Source of the DNA: Kiloniella spongiae
GTDB taxonomy: Bacteria > Pseudomonadota > Alphaproteobacteria > Kiloniellales > Kiloniellaceae
Assembly: GCF_001026905.1 (NCBI RefSeq)
Contig: NZ_LAQL01000008.1
Location: 232,619-296,618, forward strand
Length of the DNA stretch: 64,000 nt
Direction of reading: 5' to 3'
This document shows, piece by piece, positions 1 through 8,105 of this stretch. Position 1 is the stretch's first letter. Each line of letters starts with the position of its first letter. The notes beneath the pieces are model-generated. The model was not told the origin of the DNA, made no database searches, and saw only the letters and a list, made by a program, of their open reading frames with translations. Both the position numbers and the translations under genes were made by a program.

Positions 1-154
1 GATACAAAGGATGCCGAACAAATCTTACTAAATTATAAATAAAATTCGATCAAAACCACAACAAGAAAACATAGAACTACTTAACAGGTTACAATGACTT
101 AACTTTTTATGGTTAATAGTCGCATATGGCGTTTTAAAAGGCTTTGGCGCGATT
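1..154. other. Left edge, no gene recognised
   Basis: This AT-rich stretch lies downstream of the rod-like gene that ends at 155 on the minus strand. I see no convincing open frame, RNA gene or strong terminator hairpin. Scattered TTAA tetramers occur around 83-120, but they do not have the 7-base spacing of a CtrA box. Confidence 0.5.
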
Positions 155-532
155 TTAATCCTTGATACTATCAAGAAGAGTTTCGTCTAATTCTGAGAAG
201 GTTTGAACCACCGCTGCATTTGCCTTGTAAGCAATGGATGCCAGCTTTTGATTAACCAATTCCTTCTCCACATTAACGCCTGTTGCAGAAAAAACTTCTG
301 CAAAACCCGCACTCTGCCCAGGTTCGGACAAAGGAGCGTTGGGACCAAGCTGTTGTAAGCTTCCAGAAACCCCTGGCTCACGGCTCACGGCATCCAATCT
401 ACTTGGTGCAAAAGGAACACGCTCTGGCAGGCGTGAAGAATCAAGTGATCCCGCGTTGACAATATTGTTTGCTGACACAGAAAGACGCTGTGCCTGATAT
501 TGTAGCCCCGACAGAGGTATAGAATAGTCCAT
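155..532 (-). CDS. Flagellar basal-body rod-like protein (FlgB/FlgC-type ends)
   Basis: This 125-residue protein has the two terminal signatures of flagellar rod and hook proteins. Near the N terminus is a GLQYQAQRLSVSANNIVNAG segment, matching the rod family motif around ANNIVN. At the C terminus is a helix with VNVEKELVNQKLASIAYKAN and then VVQTF, typical of axial proteins that coil in the rod. The middle is short and low in complexity, so it is smaller than FlgC (about 135 residues) or FlgB. A good ribosome site (AAAGGAG) sits before the ATG at 532. It is more than 22 kb from the true flgB and flgC genes in this window. It may be an accessory rod or adaptor subunit. The family assignment is firm, the exact role is not. 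Confidence 0.75.
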   Translation of the reverse strand: MDYSIPLSGLQYQAQRLSVSANNIVNAGSLDSSRLPERVPFAPSRLDAVSREPGVSGSLQQLGPNAPLSEPGQSAGFAEVFSATGVNVEKELVNQKLASIAYKANAAVVQTFSELDETLLDSIKD

Positions 533-803
533 ATATGAACTCCTTTCCCCAATAATACGCTATCTGAAATTTAATTACAATTTCGGGCATTTTAGATAAA
601 TCCTACCCAAATAACCCTTAAAGCACTAATTTTACAGCGTTTTCATTTCACAATTCATCTTTTTCAAAAATAAATAATATATATCGACTTGATATATATT
701 GAATTGAAGTATATCTGACCTACATAAATCTACGACTCATTTGAAGGATAAAAGATCGAGTCTTTTTGACCTTCAAAGAAAAAAACTCAGGTAATTATTC
801 ACT
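533..803. promoter_or_regulatory. Divergent intergenic region between rod-like gene and padR
   Basis: This 271-base AT-rich region separates two divergently transcribed genes, so it must hold both promoters. The one clear structure is the inverted repeat at 676-700, described separately. I see no -24/-12 sigma-54 element and no CtrA box. Confidence 0.4.
676..700. promoter_or_regulatory. Inverted repeat, candidate PadR operator
   Basis: Perfect 10-base arms, AATATATATC and GATATATATT, are separated by 5 bases and end about 100 bases before the padR start. PadR-family dimers commonly repress their own promoter by binding AT-rich palindromes. Autoregulation of the padR-efflux operon through this site is an inference. 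Confidence 0.5.
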
Positions 804-1391
804 ATGGATGTCAGAACACTGTGCCTTGCGGTCTTATATCAAGGGGAAGCAAGTGGATATGAAATCAAAAAAGCTTTCAAGGAAGGTGCTTTTAGCCACT
901 TTCAAGACGCTAGTTTTGGGTCTATCTACCCCGCCCTGGGAAGACTTTCTTCAGAAGGTCTCGTCGAATGTACCCAAATGGCACAAGAGAAAAGACCTGA
1001 CAAAAAGGTGTATAAGCTAACTCAAAATGGTGAAGACACACTTATCACAAGCCTTTTGGCGCCCCCGACACCAGACAGATTTACATCCGATTTTTTCTTT
1101 ATTCTTTATTTTGCAGAACTCTTGCCTTTGCTACAGGTCATAAAGCTACTGGATCAAAGAATTTCGTTTTACCAAGAAACCATCAATCGCATGACACAGT
1201 GTGATCCTGCTTCATTGCCCACTGGACGTCGACTTTGCCACGGCTTGGGGCTAACAGTTTACCAAAACTCCCTGATCTATTTAGAAGAAAACAAAGAACG
1301 TTTTATTGCAGAACTTCGATCTCAACACGAAATACCGTCCTCTATAGATACAAATCTCAAGCAGATAGATACTAACAGGCACACATCATGA
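804..1391 (+). CDS. PadR-family transcriptional regulator
   Basis: This 195-residue protein has an N-terminal winged helix, roughly residues 1-75. It shows the PadR pattern LCLAVLYQGEASGYEIKKAF, then SFGSIYPALGRLSSEGLV and a wing with KKVYKLTQNGE. The C-terminal half is helical (PadR C-terminal dimerisation type, about residues 90-175). PadR proteins usually repress genes for efflux or detoxification and are released by a small ligand. Here the stop codon overlaps the start of the adaptor gene (ATGA at 1388-1391), so the regulator is probably co-transcribed with the efflux pump it controls. The ribosome site is weak. The DNA-binding family is clear and the ligand is unknown. Confidence 0.88.
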   Translation: MDVRTLCLAVLYQGEASGYEIKKAFKEGAFSHFQDASFGSIYPALGRLSSEGLVECTQMAQEKRPDKKVYKLTQNGEDTLITSLLAPPTPDRFTSDFFFILYFAELLPLLQVIKLLDQRISFYQETINRMTQCDPASLPTGRRLCHGLGLTVYQNSLIYLEENKERFIAELRSQHEIPSSIDTNLKQIDTNRHTS

Positions 1392-2545
1392 AAGTTTCCT
1401 ATTTACTCGCATTCGTACTCGCCATCGGAACTGCTGGCTGGGTTATGTCTGGACAACTATCAGACGATTCAGAAGCAGGTGAGGCCGGACAACCGGAAAT
1501 AAAGAAGCCCCCCGTAAATCTTTCCCGAGAAGCCAAAATTCCGTCTGTGCGCGTTCAAACCCAAACCGCGGTTCCCTATACACGCTACCTAACGGTACGT
1601 GGAAGAACGGAAGCACTACGTACTGTCGAAATCAGAAGCGAAGCCAGTGGCAAGATTATTGATTTGGCAATCAACAAAGGTGACACAATTGAATCAGGTA
1701 AACTGATTGCCAAGCTTGACGTCAATGAGCGCTCTGCCAAGGTTGAAGAGTATAAAGCTCTGAAAGAGCAGCGTGCTATTGAATACAAAGCGGCAAAACG
1801 CCTTTCTCAAAAAGGCTTTAAAGCCGAAACCAAACTTGCAGCGAGCAAAGCTGCTCTTGAATCAGCACAAGCAGAGTTAAGACGTGCGCAGGTCGCCTTA
1901 TCAAACACATTGATACCAGCTCCTTTTACAGGCGTTTTGAATAGCCGTGCTGTCGAGATTGGTGAATACGTCGATGTTGGCGACAAGATTGGCACAATTG
2001 TTGATCTATCGACAATACTGATTGTTTCAGACGTCAGCGAAAGGCTCGTTCCCTTCATATCTGTCGGGCACAATGCCAAAGTACGCCTGATTACAGGTCA
2101 AATCGTCGAAGGAAAGGTTAAATATATTGCCTCAATGGCAGATGCGATCACCCGGACCTTCCGTATTGAGGTAGCAGTCCCTAACCCGGATCTAAAAATT
2201 GCCGATGGCATCACAGCTGAAACGGTACTTACACTTAACGATATGCAAGCACATAAAGTATCCCCGGGCATTCTCACGATTAATGCCAACGGCGCTATAG
2301 GTGTGAAAACCTTGGGTAAAGGCAACAAGATCGTTTTTAGGGAAGCCAGCATTCTTGAAAACACCACTGATGGTTTATGGCTTGGTGGACTTCAGAAAGA
2401 GGTAACATTTGTTGTTATCGGGCAAGAGCTTATCAAGGATGGTCAAAAAGTGAAAGCGATCGATTCTGACACTCTGAAAGAATTGAATCCAAGCGTCCCC
2501 TCTGAACAGACACAAGAGACTGTAGCTGGAGCACCTCAGTCATGA
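1388..2545 (+). CDS. RND efflux periplasmic adaptor (membrane fusion protein)
   Basis: This 385-residue adaptor links an inner-membrane RND pump to an outer-membrane channel. Residues 1-20 form a membrane anchor or uncleaved signal. The barrel-sandwich (biotinyl-lipoyl-like) half motif VEIRSEASGKIIDLAINKGD is near residues 78-97. It is followed by an alpha-hairpin of about 60 residues rich in Lys, Ala and Glu, then the returning half motif with PAPFTGVLNSRAVEIGEYV, and beta-barrel and membrane-proximal domains. It overlaps padR by four bases at its start and the permease by four bases at its end (ATGA at 2542-2545), so the three genes are translationally coupled. No TolC-type channel gene is adjacent, so the pump probably borrows one encoded elsewhere. 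Confidence 0.93.
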   Translation: MKVSYLLAFVLAIGTAGWVMSGQLSDDSEAGEAGQPEIKKPPVNLSREAKIPSVRVQTQTAVPYTRYLTVRGRTEALRTVEIRSEASGKIIDLAINKGDTIESGKLIAKLDVNERSAKVEEYKALKEQRAIEYKAAKRLSQKGFKAETKLAASKAALESAQAELRRAQVALSNTLIPAPFTGVLNSRAVEIGEYVDVGDKIGTIVDLSTILIVSDVSERLVPFISVGHNAKVRLITGQIVEGKVKYIASMADAITRTFRIEVAVPNPDLKIADGITAETVLTLNDMQAHKVSPGILTINANGAIGVKTLGKGNKIVFREASILENTTDGLWLGGLQKEVTFVVIGQELIKDGQKVKAIDSDTLKELNPSVPSEQTQETVAGAPQS

Positions 2546-5500
2546 CAAATATCATTTCAGGTGCCCTAGGACGTTCGCGTACTGTAATACTTGGGCTTAT
2601 CCTTATTCTTATCGCCGGGGCTGTATCTTACGTCGCGATCCCCAAAGAAGATAATCCCGATATCACCATTCCTATCATCTACGTCAGCATGCATCACGAA
2701 GGAATTTCCCCGGTTGATGCTGAACGCCTGCTGCTGAAACCAATGGAAAAAGAGCTTCGCAGCATTGAAGGTGTGAAAGAAATGAGTTCCAGCTCATTTC
2801 TTGGCGGTGGCAACGTCGTTATGGAGTTCGAGGCTGGTTCTGATATCGACCTCGCGTTGACGGATGTCAGAGAAAAGGTTGATATTGCCAAGGCGGAATT
2901 GCCTGATGATGCCGATGAACCAACAGTGCACGAGGTTAATCTCAGCCTGTTCCCTATTCTTGTCGTAAACCTGTCTGGTGACATCCCAGAAAGAGCTTTG
3001 CTTGCCATTGCCAAGAATCTACAGAACAAGCTGGAAGCTATTCCAAACGTGCTGGAGGCGAAATTGGTTGGTGACAGGGATGAGTTGATCGAGATTGTCG
3101 TCGATCCTCTGATCCTTGAAAGCTACAACCTTGATGCCAATGATATTATCACAGCAGTTGGTAAGTCGAACCTTGTGGTTGCAGCCGGATCACTGGACAC
3201 AGGCCAAGGACGTTTTTCGATTCAGGTTCCTGGCTTATTCGAAGATACGACAGATATCTTAAACATGCCCGTTAAGGTCAATGGCGATGCTGTTGTCCGC
3301 GTTAAAGACATCGGTATTCTGCGCAAAACATTCAAAGACACAACGGAATATGCTCGCGTCAATAACAAACCTGCTTTGACCATGGAAATATCAAAGCGGA
3401 CGGGAACAAACATTATTGAGACAATTGAGCAAGTACGCGCAGTCGTCAGCCAACAACAGGCTCTGTGGCCTAATGGGATTGACGTGTCTTATAGCCAGGA
3501 CCAATCAACTGGTATCCGCACCATGTTACAGGATTTACAAAACAACGTTCTGTCAGCCATCATTCTGGTGATGATTGTCGTTGTTGCGGCCTTGGGATTC
3601 AGGTCTTCCATCCTTGTAGGTATTGCAATACCGGGTTCTTTTTTAGCTTCCATTATGATCCTACATGCCGCAGGACTGACTGTGAACGTCGTTGTTCTCT
3701 TTAGCCTGATTCTGTCGGTCGGTATGCTCGTGGATGGTGCGATTGTTGTCACCGAATTTGCAGACCGAAAAATGAGCGAGGGCCTGCACAGAAGAGAAGC
3801 TTACAAACAAGCAAGTCTTCGTATGGCGTGGCCGATTATTGCCTCGACGGCAACTACACTCGCCGCCTTTGCCCCCCTCATCTTTTGGCCAGGAATTATG
3901 GGTGAATTTATGAAATTCATGCCCATTACCCTAATCGCAACACTCAGTGCTTCGTTGGTCATGGCTTTGATTGTGGTTCCGACAATTGGAGGATTGATTG
4001 GTAAAGCCGGCGGTGCGGCAGATAAGAAGTCCATGGAAAACCTGGCCGCATCTGAATCTGGTAATTTAAATGTAGTTACAGGTTTTACAGGCCTTTATAT
4101 CAAGCTGATGCATTTGGTTCTGAAAATTCCAGGTGTCATAGCAACCCTGACTTTTGCCTCTCTCATCGGTGTCATAATGCTCTACAGCAATTTTGGTAAA
4201 GGTGTCGAATTCTTCCCGGACATTGAACCCGACAATGCTGTTCTGCAAGTTCGTGCACAAGGCAATATGTCCATTGATGAGCGTGACCACCTTGTAGGCC
4301 AGGTAGAACAGATTGTTTTAGATCTTCAAAACGAAAAACATGAACTGCACAGTATTTATGTCAGCACTAATGCAGACAGTACAACAAGCAGTAATCAACC
4401 GGAAGACGTGATTGGCAACATTCAGTTGGAATTTACAGATTGGTTCAATAGACGTCCTGCCGATGAAATACTTGCTGATATTCGTGCCAGAACAGCTGTC
4501 TTGGGTGGCATTTCGGTCGAACCCAGAAAAGAAGAAAAAGGCCCATCATCCGGTAAACCGATCCAAATAGAGATTGCATCCATTGAACCCAGCCTCGTTT
4601 ACCCTTGGGCAACCAAAGTCGCCAATCATTTAAGAGAAGCAAATGGGTTTGTCGACATAGAAGATGGCCTACCAGTGCCCGGCATTGAATGGCGCATTGA
4701 TGTTGACCGTGCCCAAGCGGCAAAATTCGGCGCCGACATTGCCCTGATCGGTAGCTACATCAGAATGATCACCAACGGGATGAAGCTGGGGAGTTATCGC
4801 CCCGACGACAGTGATGAAGAAATTGATCTCGTCGTACGTCTGCCACGAAGCAATAGGAATATTGAACATCTTGATCAAATCAAAATTCAAACCAATGTTG
4901 GTCTGATTCCTATATCAAACTTCATTACACGAACAGCCGCCCCAAAAGTTGGGGTAATCAACCGCGTTGATGGCCAGCGTGTCGCAACAGTGAAATCCGA
5001 CATTGCCCCGGGCATTCTAGCTGATGATAAAGTTAAGGAACTGACGGAATGGATGGCATCTCAAGAACTTGATTCGAGAGTAACAATCCAGTTCAAAGGA
5101 GAAAACGAAGACCAGAAAGAATCTCAGGACTTTTTGGTAAAAGCTTTTGGCATCGCTCTCTTTATGATTGCGATTATTTTGGTTACTCAGTTCAACAGTT
5201 TCTACAGCGCCTTTCTTATCTTATCTGCTGTGATTATGTCGACAATCGGGGTCTTGATTGGTCTGCTTATCACAGATCAGCCATTTGGCATTGTCATGTC
5301 CGGAATCGGAGTAATCGCACTGGCAGGTATTGTCGTTAACAACAATATCGTTCTGATTGACACCTTTGATTATGTTTCAACGAAATTCAAAAATCAGAAA
5401 GAAGCAATCATTCGTACAGGGGCACAGCGCCTAAGGCCAGTGATGCTGACAACAATCACAACTATCCTCGGTTTGATGCCAATGGTTCTGGCAACAAACA

Positions 5501-5748
5501 TTGATTTGATCAACAGAACCATTCAGGTTGGTGCACCCTCAACGCAATGGTGGACACAACTTGCTACCGCAATTGCATTTGGTCTTTGTTTTGCAACAAT
5601 CCTCACCCTTGTGATTACCCCCTCCTTGTTGATGGTAAGGGTCAACAGCCGCAATCTTGTGAAGCGGATTAAAGCGAGGTTTAAAAAGGATGACAACTCA
5701 TCTGAACCACCTGTATCAGACAACGAAAAAGCTATACCAGCCGAATAG
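2542..5748 (+). CDS. RND efflux permease, AcrB/HAE1-like
   Basis: This 1068-residue pump has the usual RND plan: one N-terminal membrane helix, a large periplasmic loop (about residues 35-335), a bundle of helices, a second loop (about 560-860) and a final bundle. The family segments VPTIGGLIG and GIGVIALAGIVVNNNIV are visible. Two residues of the AcrB proton relay differ. The VDD pair on helix 4 reads VDG (Asp398, Gly399), and the Lys of helix 10 is replaced by Asn933. These changes recur in one branch of proteobacterial RND pumps, so the protein need not be inactive. It is the last gene of the padR operon and is followed by a strong terminator. The substrate cannot be told from sequence. 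Confidence 0.93.
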   Translation: MTNIISGALGRSRTVILGLILILIAGAVSYVAIPKEDNPDITIPIIYVSMHHEGISPVDAERLLLKPMEKELRSIEGVKEMSSSSFLGGGNVVMEFEAGSDIDLALTDVREKVDIAKAELPDDADEPTVHEVNLSLFPILVVNLSGDIPERALLAIAKNLQNKLEAIPNVLEAKLVGDRDELIEIVVDPLILESYNLDANDIITAVGKSNLVVAAGSLDTGQGRFSIQVPGLFEDTTDILNMPVKVNGDAVVRVKDIGILRKTFKDTTEYARVNNKPALTMEISKRTGTNIIETIEQVRAVVSQQQALWPNGIDVSYSQDQSTGIRTMLQDLQNNVLSAIILVMIVVVAALGFRSSILVGIAIPGSFLASIMILHAAGLTVNVVVLFSLILSVGMLVDGAIVVTEFADRKMSEGLHRREAYKQASLRMAWPIIASTATTLAAFAPLIFWPGIMGEFMKFMPITLIATLSASLVMALIVVPTIGGLIGKAGGAADKKSMENLAASESGNLNVVTGFTGLYIKLMHLVLKIPGVIATLTFASLIGVIMLYSNFGKGVEFFPDIEPDNAVLQVRAQGNMSIDERDHLVGQVEQIVLDLQNEKHELHSIYVSTNADSTTSSNQPEDVIGNIQLEFTDWFNRRPADEILADIRARTAVLGGISVEPRKEEKGPSSGKPIQIEIASIEPSLVYPWATKVANHLREANGFVDIEDGLPVPGIEWRIDVDRAQAAKFGADIALIGSYIRMITNGMKLGSYRPDDSDEEIDLVVRLPRSNRNIEHLDQIKIQTNVGLIPISNFITRTAAPKVGVINRVDGQRVATVKSDIAPGILADDKVKELTEWMASQELDSRVTIQFKGENEDQKESQDFLVKAFGIALFMIAIILVTQFNSFYSAFLILSAVIMSTIGVLIGLLITDQPFGIVMSGIGVIALAGIVVNNNIVLIDTFDYVSTKFKNQKEAIIRTGAQRLRPVMLTTITTILGLMPMVLATNIDLINRTIQVGAPSTQWWTQLATAIAFGLCFATILTLVITPSLLMVRVNSRNLVKRIKARFKKDDNSSEPPVSDNEKAIPAE

Positions 5749-5774
5749 TACGCGGGTAGATAATCTTATGCCCT

Positions 5775-5810
5775 AAAACGAAGCCGGCACTTGTTTGCCG
5801 GCTTCGTTTT
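5775..5810. terminator. Bidirectional intrinsic terminator
   Basis: A perfect 15-base stem (AAAACGAAGCCGGCA and its complement) encloses a 6-base loop. It has A-rich and T-rich flanks on the two sides, so it can stop transcripts from both the RND operon and the convergent phospholipid operon. Confidence 0.9.
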
Positions 5811-5816
5811 ATGATT

Positions 5817-6425
5817 TCAATCTTCAAAAAGACTAAGTGCTGCGTGTATTCTGAATCCTGTCGTCAACCAACATAAGGTCCCAAAAACCCATGCCATTAA
5901 AGAAAACTTATCCGGCCAAAGACATAACGCCAGAAAAAGCAAAATGGTTTCTGTTCCTTCTGTCAAGCCACCAAGATAATAGATGCTCTTTTTACCGCGG
6001 ATGTCAGTGGATATGTTTTTTTTGGCGGCAACAATTGCAAACGACAGAAACGACGCACCGGTTCCCATAAAAGAGAAAATCAGAAATGCTGCCGCCAACC
6101 CATTTTCGTCAGGCACAGACAAGGCAAAACCAAAAACAACTGCTGAATAAAAAATAAAATCTAATGTGATATCAAGATATCCCCCGAGATCGGTGATACC
6201 CTGTTTTCTAGCAACAGCCCCATCCAGACCGTCACACAGTCTGTTAAATACAATTGCTGCTATGGCTAGATAGTATGACTGGGTGGCCAGCGCAGGAATG
6301 ACCATTATCCCTCCGGTAAAACCAATCCAGGTTATTTGATTGGCACCAAGCCCTGAACCCGAAAGAACTTCCCCTATTTTATCAAGCGGAGGATCAATTT
6401 TCGTTCTCACCCAAGCATCAAACAT
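5817..6425 (-). CDS. CDP-alcohol phosphatidyltransferase family membrane enzyme
   Basis: This 202-residue integral membrane protein carries the CDP-alcohol phosphotransferase motif around residues 65-90: DGLDGAVAR, then GGYLDITLD. It has the metal-binding aspartates and one residue less between AR and the Gly than PssA has. Such enzymes move a phosphatidyl or phospho-alcohol group from a CDP-activated donor to an alcohol. It is the last gene of a three-gene run with psd and pssA, 14 bases behind pssA, which points to membrane lipid synthesis. The acceptor alcohol is not predictable. It is shorter and more diverged than PgsA, so I leave it without a symbol. Confidence 0.85.
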   Translation of the reverse strand: MFDAWVRTKIDPPLDKIGEVLSGSGLGANQITWIGFTGGIMVIPALATQSYYLAIAAIVFNRLCDGLDGAVARKQGITDLGGYLDITLDFIFYSAVVFGFALSVPDENGLAAAFLIFSFMGTGASFLSFAIVAAKKNISTDIRGKKSIYYLGGLTEGTETILLFLALCLWPDKFSLMAWVFGTLCWLTTGFRIHAALSLFED

Positions 6426-6439
6426 AACACGCCTGAAAT

Positions 6440-7264
6440 TTATTCTTTTTCAGAAGACATCGCGCCGTTTGGCGTATTCGAACCCTCTGGCTCTTTACTT
6501 TCCTGAGCCAACATCTTCTTACGCGTTGCCTGGTAAGAAAACTGGGCCAGAATGATAGATACCAAGTATCCAACACCCGCCACGCTCAAGAAAACCCACG
6601 GTGTGCTATACAACAGCATAATGCAAACAGCAAAACCCAACAGTACAAGACCAACATAACGTCTAGGAATACGGATACGTTTGGACGAGTAGGTTGGAAT
6701 TGTACTGACAAAAAGTGCGCCCACAGCCACCAGCATCACGCCATTCAAGACAGAAGAGCGCAGAATATCATCGCCCAACTCAAATGATAGAACAACCGGG
6801 ATCAGGACGAGCCCAGCACCACAGGGTGCTGGAATACCAGTAAAAAATTTGGAAGCCCACGGTGGCGGATTTTCATCCAGTAAACTGGTATTAAATCGCG
6901 CCAAACGCATACCGCAACATACCGCAAAGAAGAGAGACACGGCCCAGGCAAGACCGCCTGTACCATCCATCGCCCAGAGATAAATAACCAATGAAGGAAC
7001 AACGCCAAAATTTACAAAATCAGCGAGCGAATCAAGTTGCGCACCAAATTCACTTGTCCCTTTCATCAGGCGGGCAACTGGACCGTCCAAGCCATCAAGA
7101 ATCATCGCAACAACGATGCCGATAACAGCTAGCTTCCAGTTACTTTCAAGCGCCGCACGGATCGCAGATAACCCTGAGCACAGTGCCATCAAAGTAATAG
7201 CATTTGGTATCAGACGATTTACAGAAAATCCATGAAGTCGACGACGGCGCTTGAGACCTGGCAT
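6440..7264 (-). CDS. pssA: CDP-diacylglycerol-serine O-phosphatidyltransferase
   Basis: This enzyme makes phosphatidylserine from CDP-diacylglycerol and serine at the inner membrane, the step before the decarboxylase encoded just upstream. The 274-residue protein has six to eight hydrophobic segments. The full signature is at residues 57-83: DGLDGPVARLMKG, followed by FGAQLDSLAD, with canonical spacing. The short basic N terminus (PGLKRRRRLHG) is typical of the membrane-bound subtype II enzyme. The start codon follows the psd stop with no base between them, so the two are translationally coupled. Substrate and product enzymes next to each other make the assignment secure. Confidence 0.95.
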   Translation of the reverse strand: MPGLKRRRRLHGFSVNRLIPNAITLMALCSGLSAIRAALESNWKLAVIGIVVAMILDGLDGPVARLMKGTSEFGAQLDSLADFVNFGVVPSLVIYLWAMDGTGGLAWAVSLFFAVCCGMRLARFNTSLLDENPPPWASKFFTGIPAPCGAGLVLIPVVLSFELGDDILRSSVLNGVMLVAVGALFVSTIPTYSSKRIRIPRRYVGLVLLGFAVCIMLLYSTPWVFLSVAGVGYLVSIILAQFSYQATRKKMLAQESKEPEGSNTPNGAMSSEKE

Positions 7265-7963
7265 TTAGCGTACCTCTGTTTCGCGTTGTGTTTCATCAGA
7301 CAGAAGATCGGCAATTACTGTTTCACCACCAATCATTTGCTGTCCGACAGATACAAGAGGAGCAATCCCATCTGGAAGATAAATATCGGTACGGCTACCG
7401 AAACGGATCAGGCCAAAGCGCTCACCTGTTTTGACTTCCTGATCCAGTGTCAGATTACAAATAATACGACGCGCGATTAAGCCTGCGATCTGTACAAATG
7501 CAATCTCTTTACCGTCGTTGGTTTCCATTTTGACGGACATGCGCTCATTAAGCTCGGAAGCTTTATCAAGAGCCGCATTCAAAAATGCACCGTGATGGTA
7601 GGCCAATTCAGTAATTTTACCTGCCGTAGGAACGCGGTTTACGTGAACATCAAAGACACTCAGGAAAACAGAAACCCGCATCATAGGCTCAGTACCCATG
7701 TTCAATTCCGCAGGCGGAACAGCGGTTTCAACAGCGCTGACATGTCCATCAGCCGGACTGACGACAAGCCCTTCACGTACAGGGGTCTGTCTTTCCGGAT
7801 CGCGGAAAAAATAAGTACAAAATGCCGCAATAATTAGCCCGACAATCGCCAGTGGCTTCCATATCAGAGCAAATGCAACACTCAGCGCAAGTGCGCCACC
7901 GACAAAAGGCCAACCCGCTTTATTAATAGGCACTAGAATGTGCTTCAGCACTGCCGTCTCCAT
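7265..7963 (-). CDS. psd: Phosphatidylserine decarboxylase proenzyme
   Basis: This enzyme converts phosphatidylserine to phosphatidylethanolamine using a pyruvoyl group made by self-cleavage. The 232-residue protein is the short archaeal/alphaproteobacterial type. It has membrane segments at about residues 17-52, the YFFRDPER segment, SPADGHV, and an FDVHVNRVP catalytic stretch. The cleavage site Gly189-Ser190 lies in GLIRFGSRTD. The usual LGST of E. coli Psd is FGSR here, as in other short-form enzymes. It leads the psd-pssA-CDP-alcohol transferase run. A small palindrome at 8034-8048 sits upstream. Confidence 0.95.
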   Translation of the reverse strand: METAVLKHILVPINKAGWPFVGGALALSVAFALIWKPLAIVGLIIAAFCTYFFRDPERQTPVREGLVVSPADGHVSAVETAVPPAELNMGTEPMMRVSVFLSVFDVHVNRVPTAGKITELAYHHGAFLNAALDKASELNERMSVKMETNDGKEIAFVQIAGLIARRIICNLTLDQEVKTGERFGLIRFGSRTDIYLPDGIAPLVSVGQQMIGGETVIADLLSDETQRETEVR

Positions 7964-8033
7964 TCAATAATTTTAACACTTAATGACATAGCTTCACACT
8001 TAAATGACATGAGCTATATATAACATGTGGGCT

Positions 8034-8048
8034 GTAATACTGTATTAC
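8034..8048. promoter_or_regulatory. Short palindrome upstream of psd
   Basis: GTAATAC and GTATTAC form a perfect 7-base inverted repeat around one central base, about 70 bases before the psd start. It could be an operator or part of the psd promoter. No regulator can be named. Confidence 0.3.
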
Positions 8049-8105
8049 GAAGGTCAATGTAAGGTATTTTCCACAAAACTCTCAATTTAACATCGCTACT
8101 GTTGC

